This document shows positions 1 through 12,700 of a stretch of 64,000 nucleotides of DNA, piece by piece. The notes beneath the pieces are model-generated. The model ran no database searches and was not told the DNA's origin. It was given only the letters and a program-made list of their open reading frames with translations. Source of the stretch: Chionis minor (Eukaryota; Chordata; Aves; Charadriiformes; Chionididae); NCBI GenBank assembly GCA_013398295.1, contig VZSF01008870.1, positions 1,150,033-1,214,032 on the forward strand, read 5' to 3'. Numbering within the stretch: position 1 is the stretch's first letter; every line of letters starts with the position of its first letter. Made by a program: the position numbers and the translations under genes.

Positions 1-1165
1 GTCTTGGGAAAGGCAGGTAGTTCCCCTTGGCTCTTGTGCTTCCTGGAGGAGCAGCTCTAGTAACTGCTGTGGGGTTTACTTCCAAAGTGGGAAGTAACTG
101 TTGGCAATAAGAACAGAATGGGGTTTGGGTTTGGTTGTTTCTTTTTGTCAGGAAAGTAAAGAAATGACATATCAAAACATACAAAAAGCTGAGAAGTTAA
201 TAGCTATTCATTGAGCTGCCCGTCAGTCCAGAACACAGTTGTGTTTCCTGATTTTCCATGTTACTGTTCTTCAGTTGCCCTGTTACAGCAAGGTTGATAC
301 CAGCCACAACAAATGTTAAGAAAAATGGAATAGCGACCGGTAGTAAATTCCTTTCATGTTTTTGCACTTCTGGTTTTAGTGACCTACCCCCAGTTTACCT
401 ACAGAAATAAGACAGGCCTCTGAGAGGTGGATGGTGTCCTCCTTGGCCCCTTGGGAGGACAGCCTTTGGCATGGGAGCTGTAGCCACTGGCACGGCAACC
501 TGCGCTCTCCCTGCAGAAGCCAGGCAGAAAGGGTAGAGCTGAGGAAGAAAATCTCTTTGTGAGAGCTGCTGCTGCTTCTGCAGTAAAGCTGACGTTTGTG
601 TTCATCCTTGGAGCTGAGGACACCCTGCTCTTGTGGTTGCAGAAAACGATTTTGCTTAAATAATTCAAGTTTTCCCTCCTCACTCTGCTTTTGGGATGCA
701 GAGCAGGGAGGACTGCAAACATGGAATGACAGAATTTTATTTTCCCCAGTGAAGCTGCGAGGGCAGCTGGCCCTTGACTTGTGAGCTGGAAACGGTTGCA
801 AAATCTGAATTTCAGAAACAAAAGGCCCACCCATTTTTAGACCCTGGGCTCTCATGGGTTTTCCTCCCCTGCCACCCAAGGCAGAGTAGAAGGGAGCAGG
901 GCTTCCCTGTTCTCTCTGTAAGGACGCCACAGGCAGCATCCTCCTGTGGTTCTGGACTGTGGATGGGGCAGGGGGGAGAGTGGGATTCCCGGATAGATGG
1001 CTTCCCTCAGGAAAGATGCCACAGCTGAGATCTTGTGCTTTAGCTGCCTGTACGGTTGCCAGATCCATTTAGTGCATAATTCATCTTGCTCTGACGGATA
1101 CACAAAGGGTTTTTATGAATGCTAAATTATGTAAACAAGGGTTTGATTCTTTCTGTCTGTTCCAG
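1..1165. other. No gene recognised
   Basis: Mixed-composition DNA with short overlapping frames on both strands. None resembles a known protein or has a convincing pair of splice sites. It may be intron of the candidate plus-strand gene. Confidence 0.5.
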
Positions 1166-1335
1166 GGTGGAAACATTAATAGAAGAGCCAGGGGACTTTG
1201 AAGCCAAATACAAATGCTGTCATCTCACAAATCTGGATGAAGAGCAGCCCTCCTTTAGTCGGTCTGACTGCACTGTCTCGTCGGAGAACCCGGACTTGGT
1301 TTGGCCTGGGAAATCCTCTCTTATCCTCACCATCA
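1166..1335 (+). CDS. Candidate exon of an unidentified plus-strand gene
   Basis: I do not recognise this gene. The stretch follows a good acceptor (ttctgtctgttccag, AG at 1164-1165) and stays open as VETLIEEPGDFEAKYKCC to LVWPGKSSLILTI. It ends at a moderate donor, ATCA|GTTAGC. Its exit phase (1) matches the downstream candidate at 2487. Joined, they read SSLILTITHDFLGHVILVL, which resembles the strand-loop-strand of a C2 domain ending in the common DFLG motif. The coding call rests only on the open frame, the splice signals and the phase match. Confidence 0.35.
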
Positions 1336-2486
1336 GTTAGCGCTGCAGAAACGAATGTGTCTTCTACATCAGCGCCACACAGACCAGCTCTGAGAAAGCG
1401 CTAATGCTTTTGTGAGGGAAAGGAAAATGAAGTTTGTTTCTTAATGTAAAGCAGAGCCTCCTCTGCTTGTAGGTTAATAAATATTTGGCAGGAATAAAAC
1501 TGTAAAGCAGATGCCTGAGAAAAGAATTAAATCCCCAGGCTCTTTCTGCAGAAAGAGCTGGGCAGTCAGGATCACACACAAGCTGGTTTTGCTGTCGCCA
1601 CGCTTTCTGTTGTCCAGTTCAGTTGGCTGAATTTTCCAGAGCGGACCTTTCTACTGTAAAAACCCTTTCAAGTAAAAATAATAGCAGGGCATGAGGGAAA
1701 AAGGGTGGGGTGCTGCTCTTGAGAGCATTTTGGGGAGTAGCAAGACTTGAATCACTTGCTGTTAGGGAGCAGGGCCTGTGACTTGAAGCCCTTTCCCCGG
1801 AAAAGCTCAGGCCAAGTAGCACCTGGAGCATGGCAGTGCTGCTCCACCAGCTTTACCCTCCTTTTGCAGCTGCAGCAGATGTTCAGCCAACCTTGGGCCT
1901 TGGCCACGGGGTGTCTTGCTCAGCACAGGCAGCCTGGAGCAATGGTACCACCCCGTGGCCACCCATTCCCCACGGGATGGCTCCTGTACCTGCATGAAAT
2001 GAGTGCTGTGGCCATTAAACACCGTTTGCAGATTCTCAGCGTGCTTTCAAATGCTCCCTAAGAGCTGTCCCCTTCCTTGCTTTCTCTTGTGGTGGGGTTG
2101 AAGGACCAGCCCAACTCCTGGCAGGTACTGCCCGATGCTTTGGGGGAGAGTTTTGGTAGATGAAGTGTGTGTGCACAAGTAGCAGCACGCTTGCAAACAC
2201 CTTTATTTCTGCTGGAGAAGGCACCATCCGTGCTCTGCCGCCCTGCACGGAGCTGGGGAAGGGGAGGACAGGAGGTGGGTGGCAGCGGCAGGAGGAGCCC
2301 AGCAGGCTCTGCACTCCAGAAGGTCCGGCACGGGTGGGGAAGCCGGGTCGTGGCCAGGCTCTCGTGCCTGTTGTGGTATCTGCAACTGCAGTGACAGTGT
2401 CAAAACCACGTGCCAGCTGCCCCATGGTGAGGGGAGAACACTGCCGTTCCCACTCGGTTTTCTGTCGCTTCAGGTCTCCTTTACAG
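1336..2486 (+). other. Putative intron of the candidate plus-strand gene
   Basis: This is the space between the two candidate exons. Its GC-richer patch at about 2230-2450 produces several overlapping frames with no recognisable product. Confidence 0.3.
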
Positions 2487-2815
2487 CTCATGATTTTCTG
2501 GGCCATGTAATACTGGTATTATCAAAGTCTTGTCATGAAACGCTAAAATCCGGGGAGATACGGATGAGAGAAAACACAGAGTTGCTTGAACATTACTCAA
2601 AATATTTTAATGTACATGCTGTAGCCACATTAAAGAAGTGGAAAAGACATCTTACAGAGATGAAAAATGATGAAGGATGTGATTTCATCATGCCAAAAGC
2701 TATATATTTCAAAGTCACTGAAGCCAATAGCATTGAAATAGCTCTTTTTCTGGCATGCGAAAACCAGACCAAGAGGCATAGAAAAGGGAAGAGCAAACAT
2801 GTATTTAACGGATAG
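2487..2815 (+). CDS. Candidate terminal exon of the same unidentified plus-strand gene
   Basis: This is open from an acceptor (aggtctcctttacag, AG at 2485-2486) to TAG at 2813-2815 through AT-rich DNA, where a 300-base frame is less likely by chance. It reads HDFLGHVILVLSKSCHET, then a charged tail ending QTKRHRKGKSKHVFNG. A second usable acceptor lies 12 bases upstream (cgcttcag) but is out of phase with the 1166-1335 exon. If real, the gene ends tail-to-tail with CNGA3 about 2.5 kb away. A retained C2-like fold or a decayed pseudogene are both possible. I cannot name a family. Confidence 0.38.
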
Positions 2816-4147
2816 CTTAAGCTGTTCTGATCCATCTGGTAAAGAAGCATTCTTGTATTTGTGTGTGGGGGTAGACAGGTATAAGTTTGTACAAATAATA
2901 CTTTCAACAGATCTATTTGTATATACCTAAGTAGGCTGGAACAGCTGTAGTATGTTGGGTAGGTAGGTAGATATTTACAGAGAACGATGACAGTGAGTGT
3001 GAAACCCCTACCAGATAAGGTGTTGGAATAGCACAAGAGTGAGCATCAGCCGCAGGCCGGTGCCGTACCCACCTCCTGCAAGGAGAGAGCTGCAGGTTCA
3101 GCAGCCGGTGACGGCCCCGCGGAACGCTGCAAGGAGCAGCACCAAGCGCCACCTCAGCCCTGCTGCCTTCCTCCTGTGAGGGCGCAAGGCCCCCTGCCAA
3201 AAGCCTCTCTTACCTCCCCCATTTGTCTCAAGCCCTCGGAGAAAATAAGGACAGGATTCAGCTGAAGGACCAAAACTCCCAAACTCCGCTGGCTGCCTAT
3301 AGGTCTCCGCTACTTTCCAAAGCCCTCGTTCTAGTCAGTGGAAATCTTCGTAATAAAGGCTAAGCCCAGCCTACAGTAGATACCTGAGTCTAGGTGGCTT
3401 CTAGGCTGATGATAACAGGAGTTTAGACGTGGGCCATATGTGGACATCTGCTACCTTTGCCAGTGCTGCTGGCAAAGCCCCGTACCTTACTCAGGGTCAG
3501 ATGTGTCTCTCGCCAGGCTCACAAGTGTCCTTAGGAGGTGGACAGCTGCTTGCCCAGAGATGACCATTTACTCTGAGCAGCTGTTTAGCAAACCAACCGC
3601 CTCTTCTCATTTCACTACTCAAACCACCCTCTTCTCAGTGGGCTTCTCACCACTTTCCCAACAGGTCACCTACACCCACGTGCCGTGAGGGCTCCTCAAG
3701 TCAGGGCCAAGGCCATCCCGAAGGCAGAGCACTGCCCATGGCAATACCTAATGCCGCTGGAGGATCCAGCCCCCGTGCCGTAGATGCTGAACCGCCTCCG
3801 CTGCTCCCTACTCTTCCGAAGTCAGTGGGGTACCGGAGGATCAAAGTAGCGCAGGGAAAGCTTCACGGCAGAAAAATACCACACAGCGAAAAATGAAAGC
3901 TAGTGTGTTCCCAGCGGGAGAACATCAGAGAAATCCCCTCAGTGGGAGGGAGGGAAGCCTGGAAAGAAACTGGAAGCAGGGGCGTGGAGAAGGCTAAGGG
4001 GGAAGGGAGTGTGTAAGAGGCAAATCCTGAGGTTGCGATGTGACAGAGCAAGAAAACACACCTCAGAGCCCAGCTGCTGGCAGAGACGACTACCCAGCAG
4101 CCAGTAAAAAAGCAACCAGCACAACTAGGCTCCTAGCAGAGCAAATG

Positions 4148-4179
4148 TGACCTTCATTCAGGTCACCTGAATGTGACCT
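4148..4179. repeat. Palindromic cluster of AGGTCA half-sites
   Basis: TGACCT (4148-4153), AGGTCA (4160-4165) and TGACCT (4174-4179) sit around a palindrome with 9-base arms, CATTCAGGT-C-ACCTGAATG (4155-4173). AGGTCA is the core half-site of many nuclear receptors. Whether any receptor binds here is unknown. Confidence 0.5.
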
Positions 4180-4605
4180 GACGGAAAGATGGCAGTGCGG
4201 CAATTACTTCAGAGAAAAGCGGGTCCTAAATAGCGAAAGGAAGTGGAGTAGGCATCATTAAATGAAATGAAGAGCGAGGAAACATGGGCCTAGTAGCAGA
4301 AAAGACTTTGCAACACAGGGCTTGTTCTCCCTGCCTTGCAGGAACCCTCCTGGGTGACAAAGCTGGAGGGAACAGGCTGTCCCTGCCTGCAGCCCGGGCA
4401 GTTTCTCGGTAGCCTCCCTGCAGGACTGCCCACTGGCTGCGGGAAATCCACTCAAGATCCTACATAGAGGAGCTGCACACACTGCCCTCTTCCCTCTTCC
4501 CTGGTCCAGTGAAGCCGGATTGCCGCAGCTGTCTTCCAGCAGTGAGCTTTTGGGGACTGCCTTCCAAGTGAGGGTTTTCACCAGTGTGGATGGGGGCTGC
4601 ATTAC

Positions 4606-4640
4606 AAATAAAAAAAAATAATAAAAAAAAGGGGGTGGGG
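4606..4640 (+). repeat. A-rich run followed by G-rich run
   Basis: About 25 bases of near-pure A with three T interruptions run straight into a G-rich tract (gggggtgggg). No retroposon body was recognised to its left. Confidence 0.7.
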
Positions 4641-5370
4641 AGGGATGTCCCGCTCTCTCCACATGCGAAGCAGCTTCAGAAGAGCAAAGGCTGTCCCAGC
4701 CCGTGCCAGAAAGGATGCGAATGAGCAGCGCTACTCTGTCAGCACGGCCCTTTGTGCAGGGCCCGGCTCACTAGGAAGAATGAGCCTAAAGCATCCAGAT
4801 GGGTGGCTGTTCTGTACCCGAGCCGGGCTACACCGCATCGGTAATACGGTACGTGCTGCTGCTTAGCTGTAGTCCAACTGTTTGCGCAGACGCTTCACTG
4901 TGAAAGAACATAGATTTTTTTGAGAAGCCCAGGTGTGCATCCACACGTTTAACGAGCTACTAAGGTAGCAAGGTAGAGCATGTACCCTGTAACTATATTT
5001 TAAGCCCTTAAAAATCCCTTGATGTCGTCTACTTTAAGTACAATACCTTCTTAACGCAACACACGTGGGAAGAGACAATGTGTCAAGACCTATACGTACC
5101 ACACACAATAGACGTTCTGAGCATGACTTGTAAGAAACCCACTCCCAGTACAAAAAAGTACCCAAATGCCAGACCAAATCTCCCCCTAAGAAGAAGGTGA
5201 CAATATTCTATTTACAAGAAAATACTGCTTCAGTTAAAAATGCTAAAAACCACTCCCTTGAGTTCATATAAAAATAATCATGTCTATGTATGCACACACA
5301 TATTTACATAGATTTATGGCTTTCACATGCTTCAACCTTCTCCAATAAATGAGGAACCATAAATACGCCA

Positions 5371-6776
5371 TTACTGCTTTTTCTCCTCAGGTTTTTCAGC
5401 CTCTGCTTCTCCAACTGATAAGGTGCCACTACCGTATTTTTTCACTCGGGTCTCTACTCTGGCAAGTCTCTGCTTCACCTTTTGTTGAGATGAGGTGAAT
5501 TCTCCCAAGAGCCTCGCAAACCTGGTCTGCAGCGTATCCAGAGCTGTTTCAAGTCTTTCTACTTTTTCTTCCAAGTCTTTTGGATCAGCTCCTGCTTTTG
5601 CTGCTTCCTCATCTATTAAATTGTCTTTCATCAGAATTTGTCGCCCTTTCTCTTCCAGAGCCTTTTTGGCTTCTGGATATTCCGTGAGGGCTTCCATTAA
5701 ATCATCTTTAGACAAGCAGAACAAATCAGAATAACCAATACTCCTTATGTTGGCTGTCCTCCTGTTGCCAGATTTGCTGCCTTTGATGTTCAGGATGCTG
5801 ATTTCACCAAAGTAGCTGCCGTCGCTTAGGACTACAAATTGGGTTATGCCGTCATCTGCCACCACAGCCAATTTTCCCTCTTTAATAATGTACATTTCTC
5901 TCCCGATATCTCCCTTTTTGCAAATGTAGTCCCCGGGACTGAAGACTGTCGGTTTCAGCTTCAGCACCAGCTCAATGAGAAGTCCAGCTTCACAGTCCTG
6001 GAATATACGCACTTTCTTCAGTGTGTCCAAATGGACATTGATGGCAATTTCAGCCTTCAACTTGTCAGGCAGATTTTTGAGAACTTCCTTCTCATCCACC
6101 GTTTTCTTGTTGGTCCAGAGGTAATCAAACCACTTAATAACTCTGGCTTCCAAATCCTTAGTCACTTTTCGGAAATGCATGTACTGTTTAATGGAATCCA
6201 CTTTGGCCTGGAATTCTGCCCTGGAGGCATTCATGTTGGAAATCATGGAGCCCACGTTACCGACAATGGTAGCGAAGATCAGCACACCCACCAGGAAGTC
6301 AATGACCACAAAGAGATACTCTTCATCTTTCACCGGAGGAGGTGTTTCTCCAATGGTTGTCAGCGTGAGCGTTGACCAGTACAGACTGTAAATGTACTTT
6401 CTAGACAGGCGCCCGTACTCTGGAATGGACACGTTGGGGTAGACCCAAGAGTCAGTTCCAAATCCAATGAGCTTCGAAATGGCGAAGTATATACACGCGT
6501 TCCAGTGGATGATGATAAGAATGTATAACACAAGATTTCCAATACGAAACATGTTTGGATAATTTGTCCTGGTTTCAGTACGGTCAAAAAACTCAAACAG
6601 GCGAGCGATCCTCAGCAAGCGGTTAAATCGCAGCTCAGGGTAGTTTAAACCAAGCTTCAAATACGCCAGGTCTGTTGGCAGGAGAGACAGCACATCCAGT
6701 CTGAACTGCATAGTTTTGGTATAATGCTCTCGTAATTTCTTTTCATCTTGAACTAGCAAGCCTTGTTCAAGGAAGC
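5371..6776 (-). CDS. CNGA3: CNGA3 coding exon 8 (S3 to C terminus)
   Basis: This 1406 nt terminal exon starts after ttctttgaag (AG at 6778-6777) and runs to TAA at 5373-5371, encoding residues 255-722. It holds S3-S6, the pore and all the ligand-binding machinery. The pore filter is TIGET (395-399) with the divalent-binding Glu398. Asn369 in [10 protein letters not shown] keeps the glycosylation sequon of the S5-pore loop. The phosphate-binding cassette includes FGEIS (577-581) and RRTANIRS (593-600). The C-helix contains SKDDLMEAL, with Asp613 at the cGMP-contact position known from CNGA1. The C-terminal leucine zipper [13 protein letters not shown] begins at about 652. A large last exon carrying most of the channel is the normal layout for CNG alpha genes. 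Confidence 0.98.
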
Positions 6777-9700
6777 CTTCAAAGAATAAGAATACATATT
6801 TTACTTGTCAGAATAAAAATACCATCAACAGTACTGAGTGACTTACATTTCAGATACCTGAGAACATTAACATTTTTACTCTTATGCACACAGACATTGA
6901 TAGACTATGAGTTCATGTAATGAAAAATATTTAACTGCAAATTTAAATATTTCAATTAAGCTTCAAAGCTGATATATAATGATAAAAAGCAGTGACTCTA
7001 TTATTACGACAGTGCTCCCTGCAGTTTTCCACTCTTTGTACAGTGTGAGACAGCTGTATCTTTTTCTTTTAGGTATCTTTGCAAAAAGAAAGGGGAGATT
7101 CATATGTCTCATTTTTCATGAATCATTGGCATGGGTCATAACCAAAGTTAAGCAAGTGTCAAGCAGTGGCGTATAAAATTGGAGTGGAATATTTTTACAT
7201 AAATATCAAGAATAAGTCGTTATAATGGATTGTTGGAAACTTTTTCCGAACAATATAGATACCCCTGAGATAAAGAAATCCAGTTTCCACCCCACCCCGA
7301 GCCATACTATTCCTCTTGTGTCCAGTGTTAAAGCTGACAGGATTTTCCTTTTCATCTGGGGAAAATGGGATGCACTTTTTTTTTTTTTTTGTCTTTCTAG
7401 TAAGAGAGCTACTAAGCAGAATTTTGTACCTTGGCATTTCATCATTCAAAAGACTTCGGAAAGTATTCGATTTTTAAAAATTGTGAGAAGACGTAAACTG
7501 CAGTAAGAGACCTTAAAGCAAGCTGCCACCGTGTAAGAGTTCTCGTAGAAAGGCTGCCCGGGCAGCGCAGCTGCGGTGCTGGTTTGCACCTCTGAGAGCT
7601 CTCCAGGCATCCAAGATGTTCCACAGGGAACAGCCGAGGCACCGCGAGACACTCGCTGCAATTGCAGGTGGCGATGTCCAACTGTCTGCCCACCAGGCCA
7701 GCCAGGAGGAAAAGTCCTCCGAGAGAAAAGTAAAGCATTCCCTGCGTAGAAGGGATTGTCACATCTTGCTAATCCCTTAGCCATCGACAGGCAGCAGCTT
7801 TCTCAGGGAAGCATCTCCTGAAGAAGACCGAGCCACATTTTCCCGTGCCCTACCCAGCACGGCTGTATTTCTGGAATGTGTGCCTATCTGTGCAGTTGCC
7901 TCATGTACATGCCTATTTCTGTCTTTGGGTAGCTGCAAACTGATGGTGACTACAAATGGAAGGAGTTCTTGTGCCATGAATGTGTTCCCTCCCAGAAAAC
8001 TGCTGGAAAAGCCGGTCAAATATGCCCTTATTAACAGTAAAGAGAAAAGGTGGCCAGGCAGATGAATTTCTGACTCGCAATTATTAAAAATAACTTTGAA
8101 AACCCCTTCCTCCTGAAGGGAGAAAAAGGCCCCTCAGCTCTTTTTTATCCCCTCACAGAACTGAAGTCCTACAGCAAAACCTTCTGAAAGCATGAAAACG
8201 CAGGGTACGGTAGACACAACCAGCTGCTGAGAGACATGGATCTGTTCTGCTTCACAGTGCACAGTCACCAAATAGGTGAAACACAGTGAAAGTGGCCCTG
8301 CAGCTCGACAGGAGTGCCCCACAGAGAAGTTGATGTGGATCACGGATATGGGGCTACCTAGATCCCAGTTCAAAGCCAGTCCCTGCCCCTGGACAGCAGG
8401 GAGTCACACTCTTCCCCAACGGCTTCCAGGACCTCTGCCCCCAGGGCAGATGGACCTTGCAGGCTCACAGGAAAAGGCAGCAGGCGCAGGCAGAGCCAGG
8501 AGGGGTTGTCAAGAGATCTGACAAAGATCTTGGCACCTAAAAGAAGCAACTTCCTTATGTGAGTGCCTGAAACTGCAGCGGACACCTGCACCGAAGCGTT
8601 CAGGAGGTCTCTGCGGCAATTCTGCAGTTCCAACCCAGGCCTGCAAAGCCAACCTTCTAACCACGCTTTAACAGCTGTACAATCATTATGAGGACAGCCC
8701 ATGGAAATTTTATAACTTGCATTCCCTGGACGTGCCCAGTTTCTGCTCAGTTCTTTTCCATTACAATAGCAGATATAACTGCAGGAAAGAAATTTAGTTG
8801 GCACAGCTGACATTTTAACTGCACGAAGGAGATGAAGCCCCACCCCAAATACAGCAGTCTTGTGATTGAGGCTGCTATCTGCAATAGACTTTCCTGTCGA
8901 ATAAGGTACTTGCTAAGTTTAAGGATTTGGCTTGCCGTGAGTTCTGTGCTTCCCAAAGTGACAGCATTTTTACCCTCTGTCTTGTAATTACGTTTACAAC
9001 TTGTCACAAGCCATAATTAATGTTAAGCTGTCAGCATGATTTTTTTTTTAAAAAAAAAAAAGGAAAAAAAGAAAATGTAAAAATCAAAGACTTAAAAGAA
9101 CTCTCACTTTTATAATGATCAGTGTTGTTTGGGGCCCCATCCATACCGGTAAAGAGAAGAAGTCAGGAAATGTTTCCTGGCCCTAAGACCAGCTACCATG
9201 AGAGCTTCTATTCCCATCTAAGTTCTCCCAGCTCCCTCCAGGAACAACACCATGAACACCACCCAACCTCTGCTGTCCTTCCAGCTGTGCCCAGACACTG
9301 CCTGAGAGAGTGGCAGCTGGCACACGCCAGCGTGCCTGCACCAAAGCACATCGAGGACCATTCTAGACATTTAACAGTATGGACCACTGTAGGTTATTGC
9401 TTAGGCCTATACTATGCCCTTGTTTAGTTTTAAATAGATATCCCTTTAAGGCTAGAATCTGTATCAGCTGGGCACACTCAAACATGAAATCTTCTCAGCC
9501 TGGCTGGACTACAGAGAAACAGGCACGGGAAGCTGAAGAGAACCACTTCACCCCTGGCACGGCACAGTCCTCACAGATCCCTTATGTCCGCACTTCCTCC
9601 GGGGAGGCAGGACCCAAGCAGAGGTGCCTGGGTTAATCCCATACCACCAGCCTCCTGGGCTGACCCAACACCACTAGCAGGCAGTGGGAGCCGCAGCCGG

Positions 9701-12700
9701 GACCTCTGAGAGGCTGCGGGGAATACAGCTGGTGGCAGAGGGGCAGCACCGCCGGTTCCAGGTGGAGGGTGCAGTCTGGAGGCTGAGATGGGTGACAGAC
9801 CTGCCACTTGACCAACTCGGTAACCCCTTCTGAGGAGGGCGCTGCACAGCTTGGCTAAAGAAAGCAGCACTTGCGGGGCGCAGTTGGGTTTCTTGCCCAC
9901 TCCAATGAGCAAATCATATATATCGTGCACAGAGTGACCGTGACACACAAAGTGCCTTATTGTCCCTTCCCCACACAGCCTGTTACAGTGCGTGCTCAGT
10001 CAGCGTTCGGCATGCCTAGGACTGAACTTAGGGACAAGGGAAGTGCAGGTGTTGGGATGTCCAGCCTTAAAACAATCCAAGCTGATCAGACACTTCATCT
10101 TCCCAAAGGCTCCACTGTTGGGCTCTGCTGGAGACAGGACACTACACTGGTCATAAACAGGGGAATTTCGGTTTCCAACCTTTATATCCATGCTGTATCT
10201 GAAAACAATGTAAAAACTCAGAAAGACTCACCTGTCCTGAATCTGACAAACATGTCAAGAACATAGATGATATCGGAGCCATAATCCAAGAAGAGCCATA
10301 ATTTAATATGGTCAACTTGTAGCTCGTCAAAGCAGGCTCTAAAGAAACAAAGATACCAAGAAAAAAAAAAAAGTATTACACCAGCTGCACAAGCAGAGTA
10401 CTTGCAACGTGAGTCCTAGCACATTCCTGACACTGAAAAATTAAGGGCAGCATATCTCCGTGCCCAGACACCTGCTCACTTGGAGCTATGTTTAAAGAGA
10501 CGTTCGGATCTTTCAGAATTCAAAGGTGTTTAGGCCAGGAGCAAAACTCAAACACATACCAAGTGCACTTGTGAAGAAACACACGTATCGCTACAATTAA
10601 ACATGCAACAGATTTCACAGGGGACACACATCTCCACTCAGAAAATTCCCAAATACAAGACTCGTTTCAGAGCGGCAAGCCATCCTCGTCTCTCCCTGCC
10701 ATCTGACACAGCCCAAGCGAGCCACTTCCGCAGCACTCCCTAAATTCGACTCAAACCGATTTCCACGTTTTCACAAGGGAAAATAAATACTCGAGTAAAA
10801 CCCTCCCGCCCTTCAAGCACCTGTAGATGCATGATGTTAATTTAAGACGAGCCAACAGTGCCCACAGCCCTCCCTTCTGCTGTCTCCTGGGGGGCTGGAG
10901 ACCCCCCTCCAGCAGTGGTTGCTGAGCCCACCCTGGCCAGGGCACATCCCCGCAGCCAGCCAGTAGGTGGCACACAAAGGCCACAGCCGGCGCTCGACAG
11001 GACGCTCATGGCAAGTCACAACCAACCGCTTTTAGACAAAAAGATGAAAAGAAACACTGGCCACTTGCTCCCAGTGGTATGCAGGTCCTATATCCCTAAG
11101 GGGATATGAACCGTAAATCTTCTCGGTAAGCCGCCCCAAAAATACTGCAGGATACAAGGATAATTTACATAGGAAACACAGTAAGACACTAAATTTGAAC
11201 CCCCCCAAATTATTATGAACGTAGATCCATACCTGCACACTAGCATACACCAGTTATAGAACACGGGTGCTGCAATTATGGTCAGCCAGTTGTAGTAAAT
11301 ATTGCTTGAAGGATCTATCACAAAGATCTCTTTTTTCTTCCTGGGGAGTAAAACACGCAGATTTACACCGGGAATGTAATGAAGTGACCTGCTGGATCTC
11401 CCTCTTCTGGAGGCTGCTCATGATGAACTCACAGCTGCCTAAGAAGAGAAAGTTTCCGTGCAGGCAGCTCCAGATGAGACACCAAATATTAGCTTCATCC
11501 CGTCTGACGCACTCTATTTATTTGCTCGACCCAACTTTGGAAAAAGTAAGAGTGGAAAAAAAACCCAGAGACATTCCCGTTGCCCAGGCTGAAAACCACA
11601 CACTTTCTGCATATGACCCCCACTGAAAAAAAGTAAAACGTTAAATGTTTCTTATTATCATTCAAGCTAGAAGGCTACGGTCTATTGCTAGAGAAAGAGC
11701 CTTCCTTTGCAGATTAATTTTGATGTTTTTGGCAAATCCTAGTATGGAAATAACTGTAAGAGCACGTATTTAAACAAGTAAAGCATGTATGTATTCAAAT
11801 ACGTGTTTACACAAGTAAGACCATGTGTGTACCTACACACATATAGTGTGTGGCTAGAACTAAAATGTATTATTATGTAAAATCAAATTTCACACATTCA
11901 CAGTCCTGCCTCCCTAGGCCTCACAACAATGAGAGATGCTAAATGAAGCGTACCGGCCTGGAATTTAAAAAAGATTTGAAGAACAGCATGGCTAATGGCG
12001 CATGTAGAGTATGCTCAGAAGTGCCCTTCCCCAGCACGAGGAAAGTTGATAAGGAATAGATAGCAATTAGGCGTGTTGCATGTCATCAGAGAAAACGTGT
12101 ATTAGTGGATTGCGAGGTCCACAGCTGCAGAAGTTGCTCCAACAGTAACAGGTGATAACGTGATCTATGAACTGTGGAATAGCGTGGGGAATATGTGACC
12201 GGGCAATGTTTGGAAATGTATTTGTGTGACTTTTCCTGATCTCCAAGAATGTAAATATATTAAAATGTAACGATAATTTATTTCATATTTGTGTGTATTT
12301 CTGGCATTATCCCTGCTGTCAGCTGAATGCCCAGATGATAATGCTAGTAAAGGACACAGCTTTAATCCGAAAAGTATTTACTTTGCCTTCTTCACAACAG
12401 GGTTTGAGCCATTTCTTCTAAAAAACTGGTCACCACTTCAAAACTGGTGACCATGAAATATGGCCTTCATATGACAGAGTACACTACCTTCTAGACGTTA
12501 AAACACTTATTTTCTTTGCTGAAATGTTTTAAAACACTTTAGGCTACCGCAAAGCTCAGGCTCTCACTACACAGTCACTGGAGCCGAAAGAGAATCCTTA
12601 GAACAAAGGCTTTCTAATCAAACAAAGCTTTGATTAAGAAAGTCAAGATCTTGAGATCGAGCAGATTCCATTTGGAAGTGATTCCTAACTACATGTCCCC

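Larger units (their letters stand above)
2816..5370. other. Convergent 3' space between candidate plus-strand gene and CNGA3
   Basis: No coding frame is supported here. Plus-strand AATAAA hexamers occur at about 4607 (inside an A-rich run) and at about 5345, and either could end a plus-strand transcript. On the minus strand no clear AATAAA follows the CNGA3 stop within this stretch. The nearest AATAAA reads at about 2207-2202, so the CNGA3 poly(A) site is unresolved. The stretch also holds the receptor half-site cluster at 4148-4179. Confidence 0.5.

Noticed and set aside
2279..2486. Upstream part of the 178-codon plus-strand frame
   Set aside because: Only the part after the acceptor at 2485-2486 looks exon-like; the earlier part is GC-rich read-through.
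5371..6759. A complete 462-residue protein starting at 6759
   Set aside because: The apparent start is an internal Leu codon (TTG). The frame continues upstream to a splice acceptor at 6777-6778 and is only the last exon of CNGA3.
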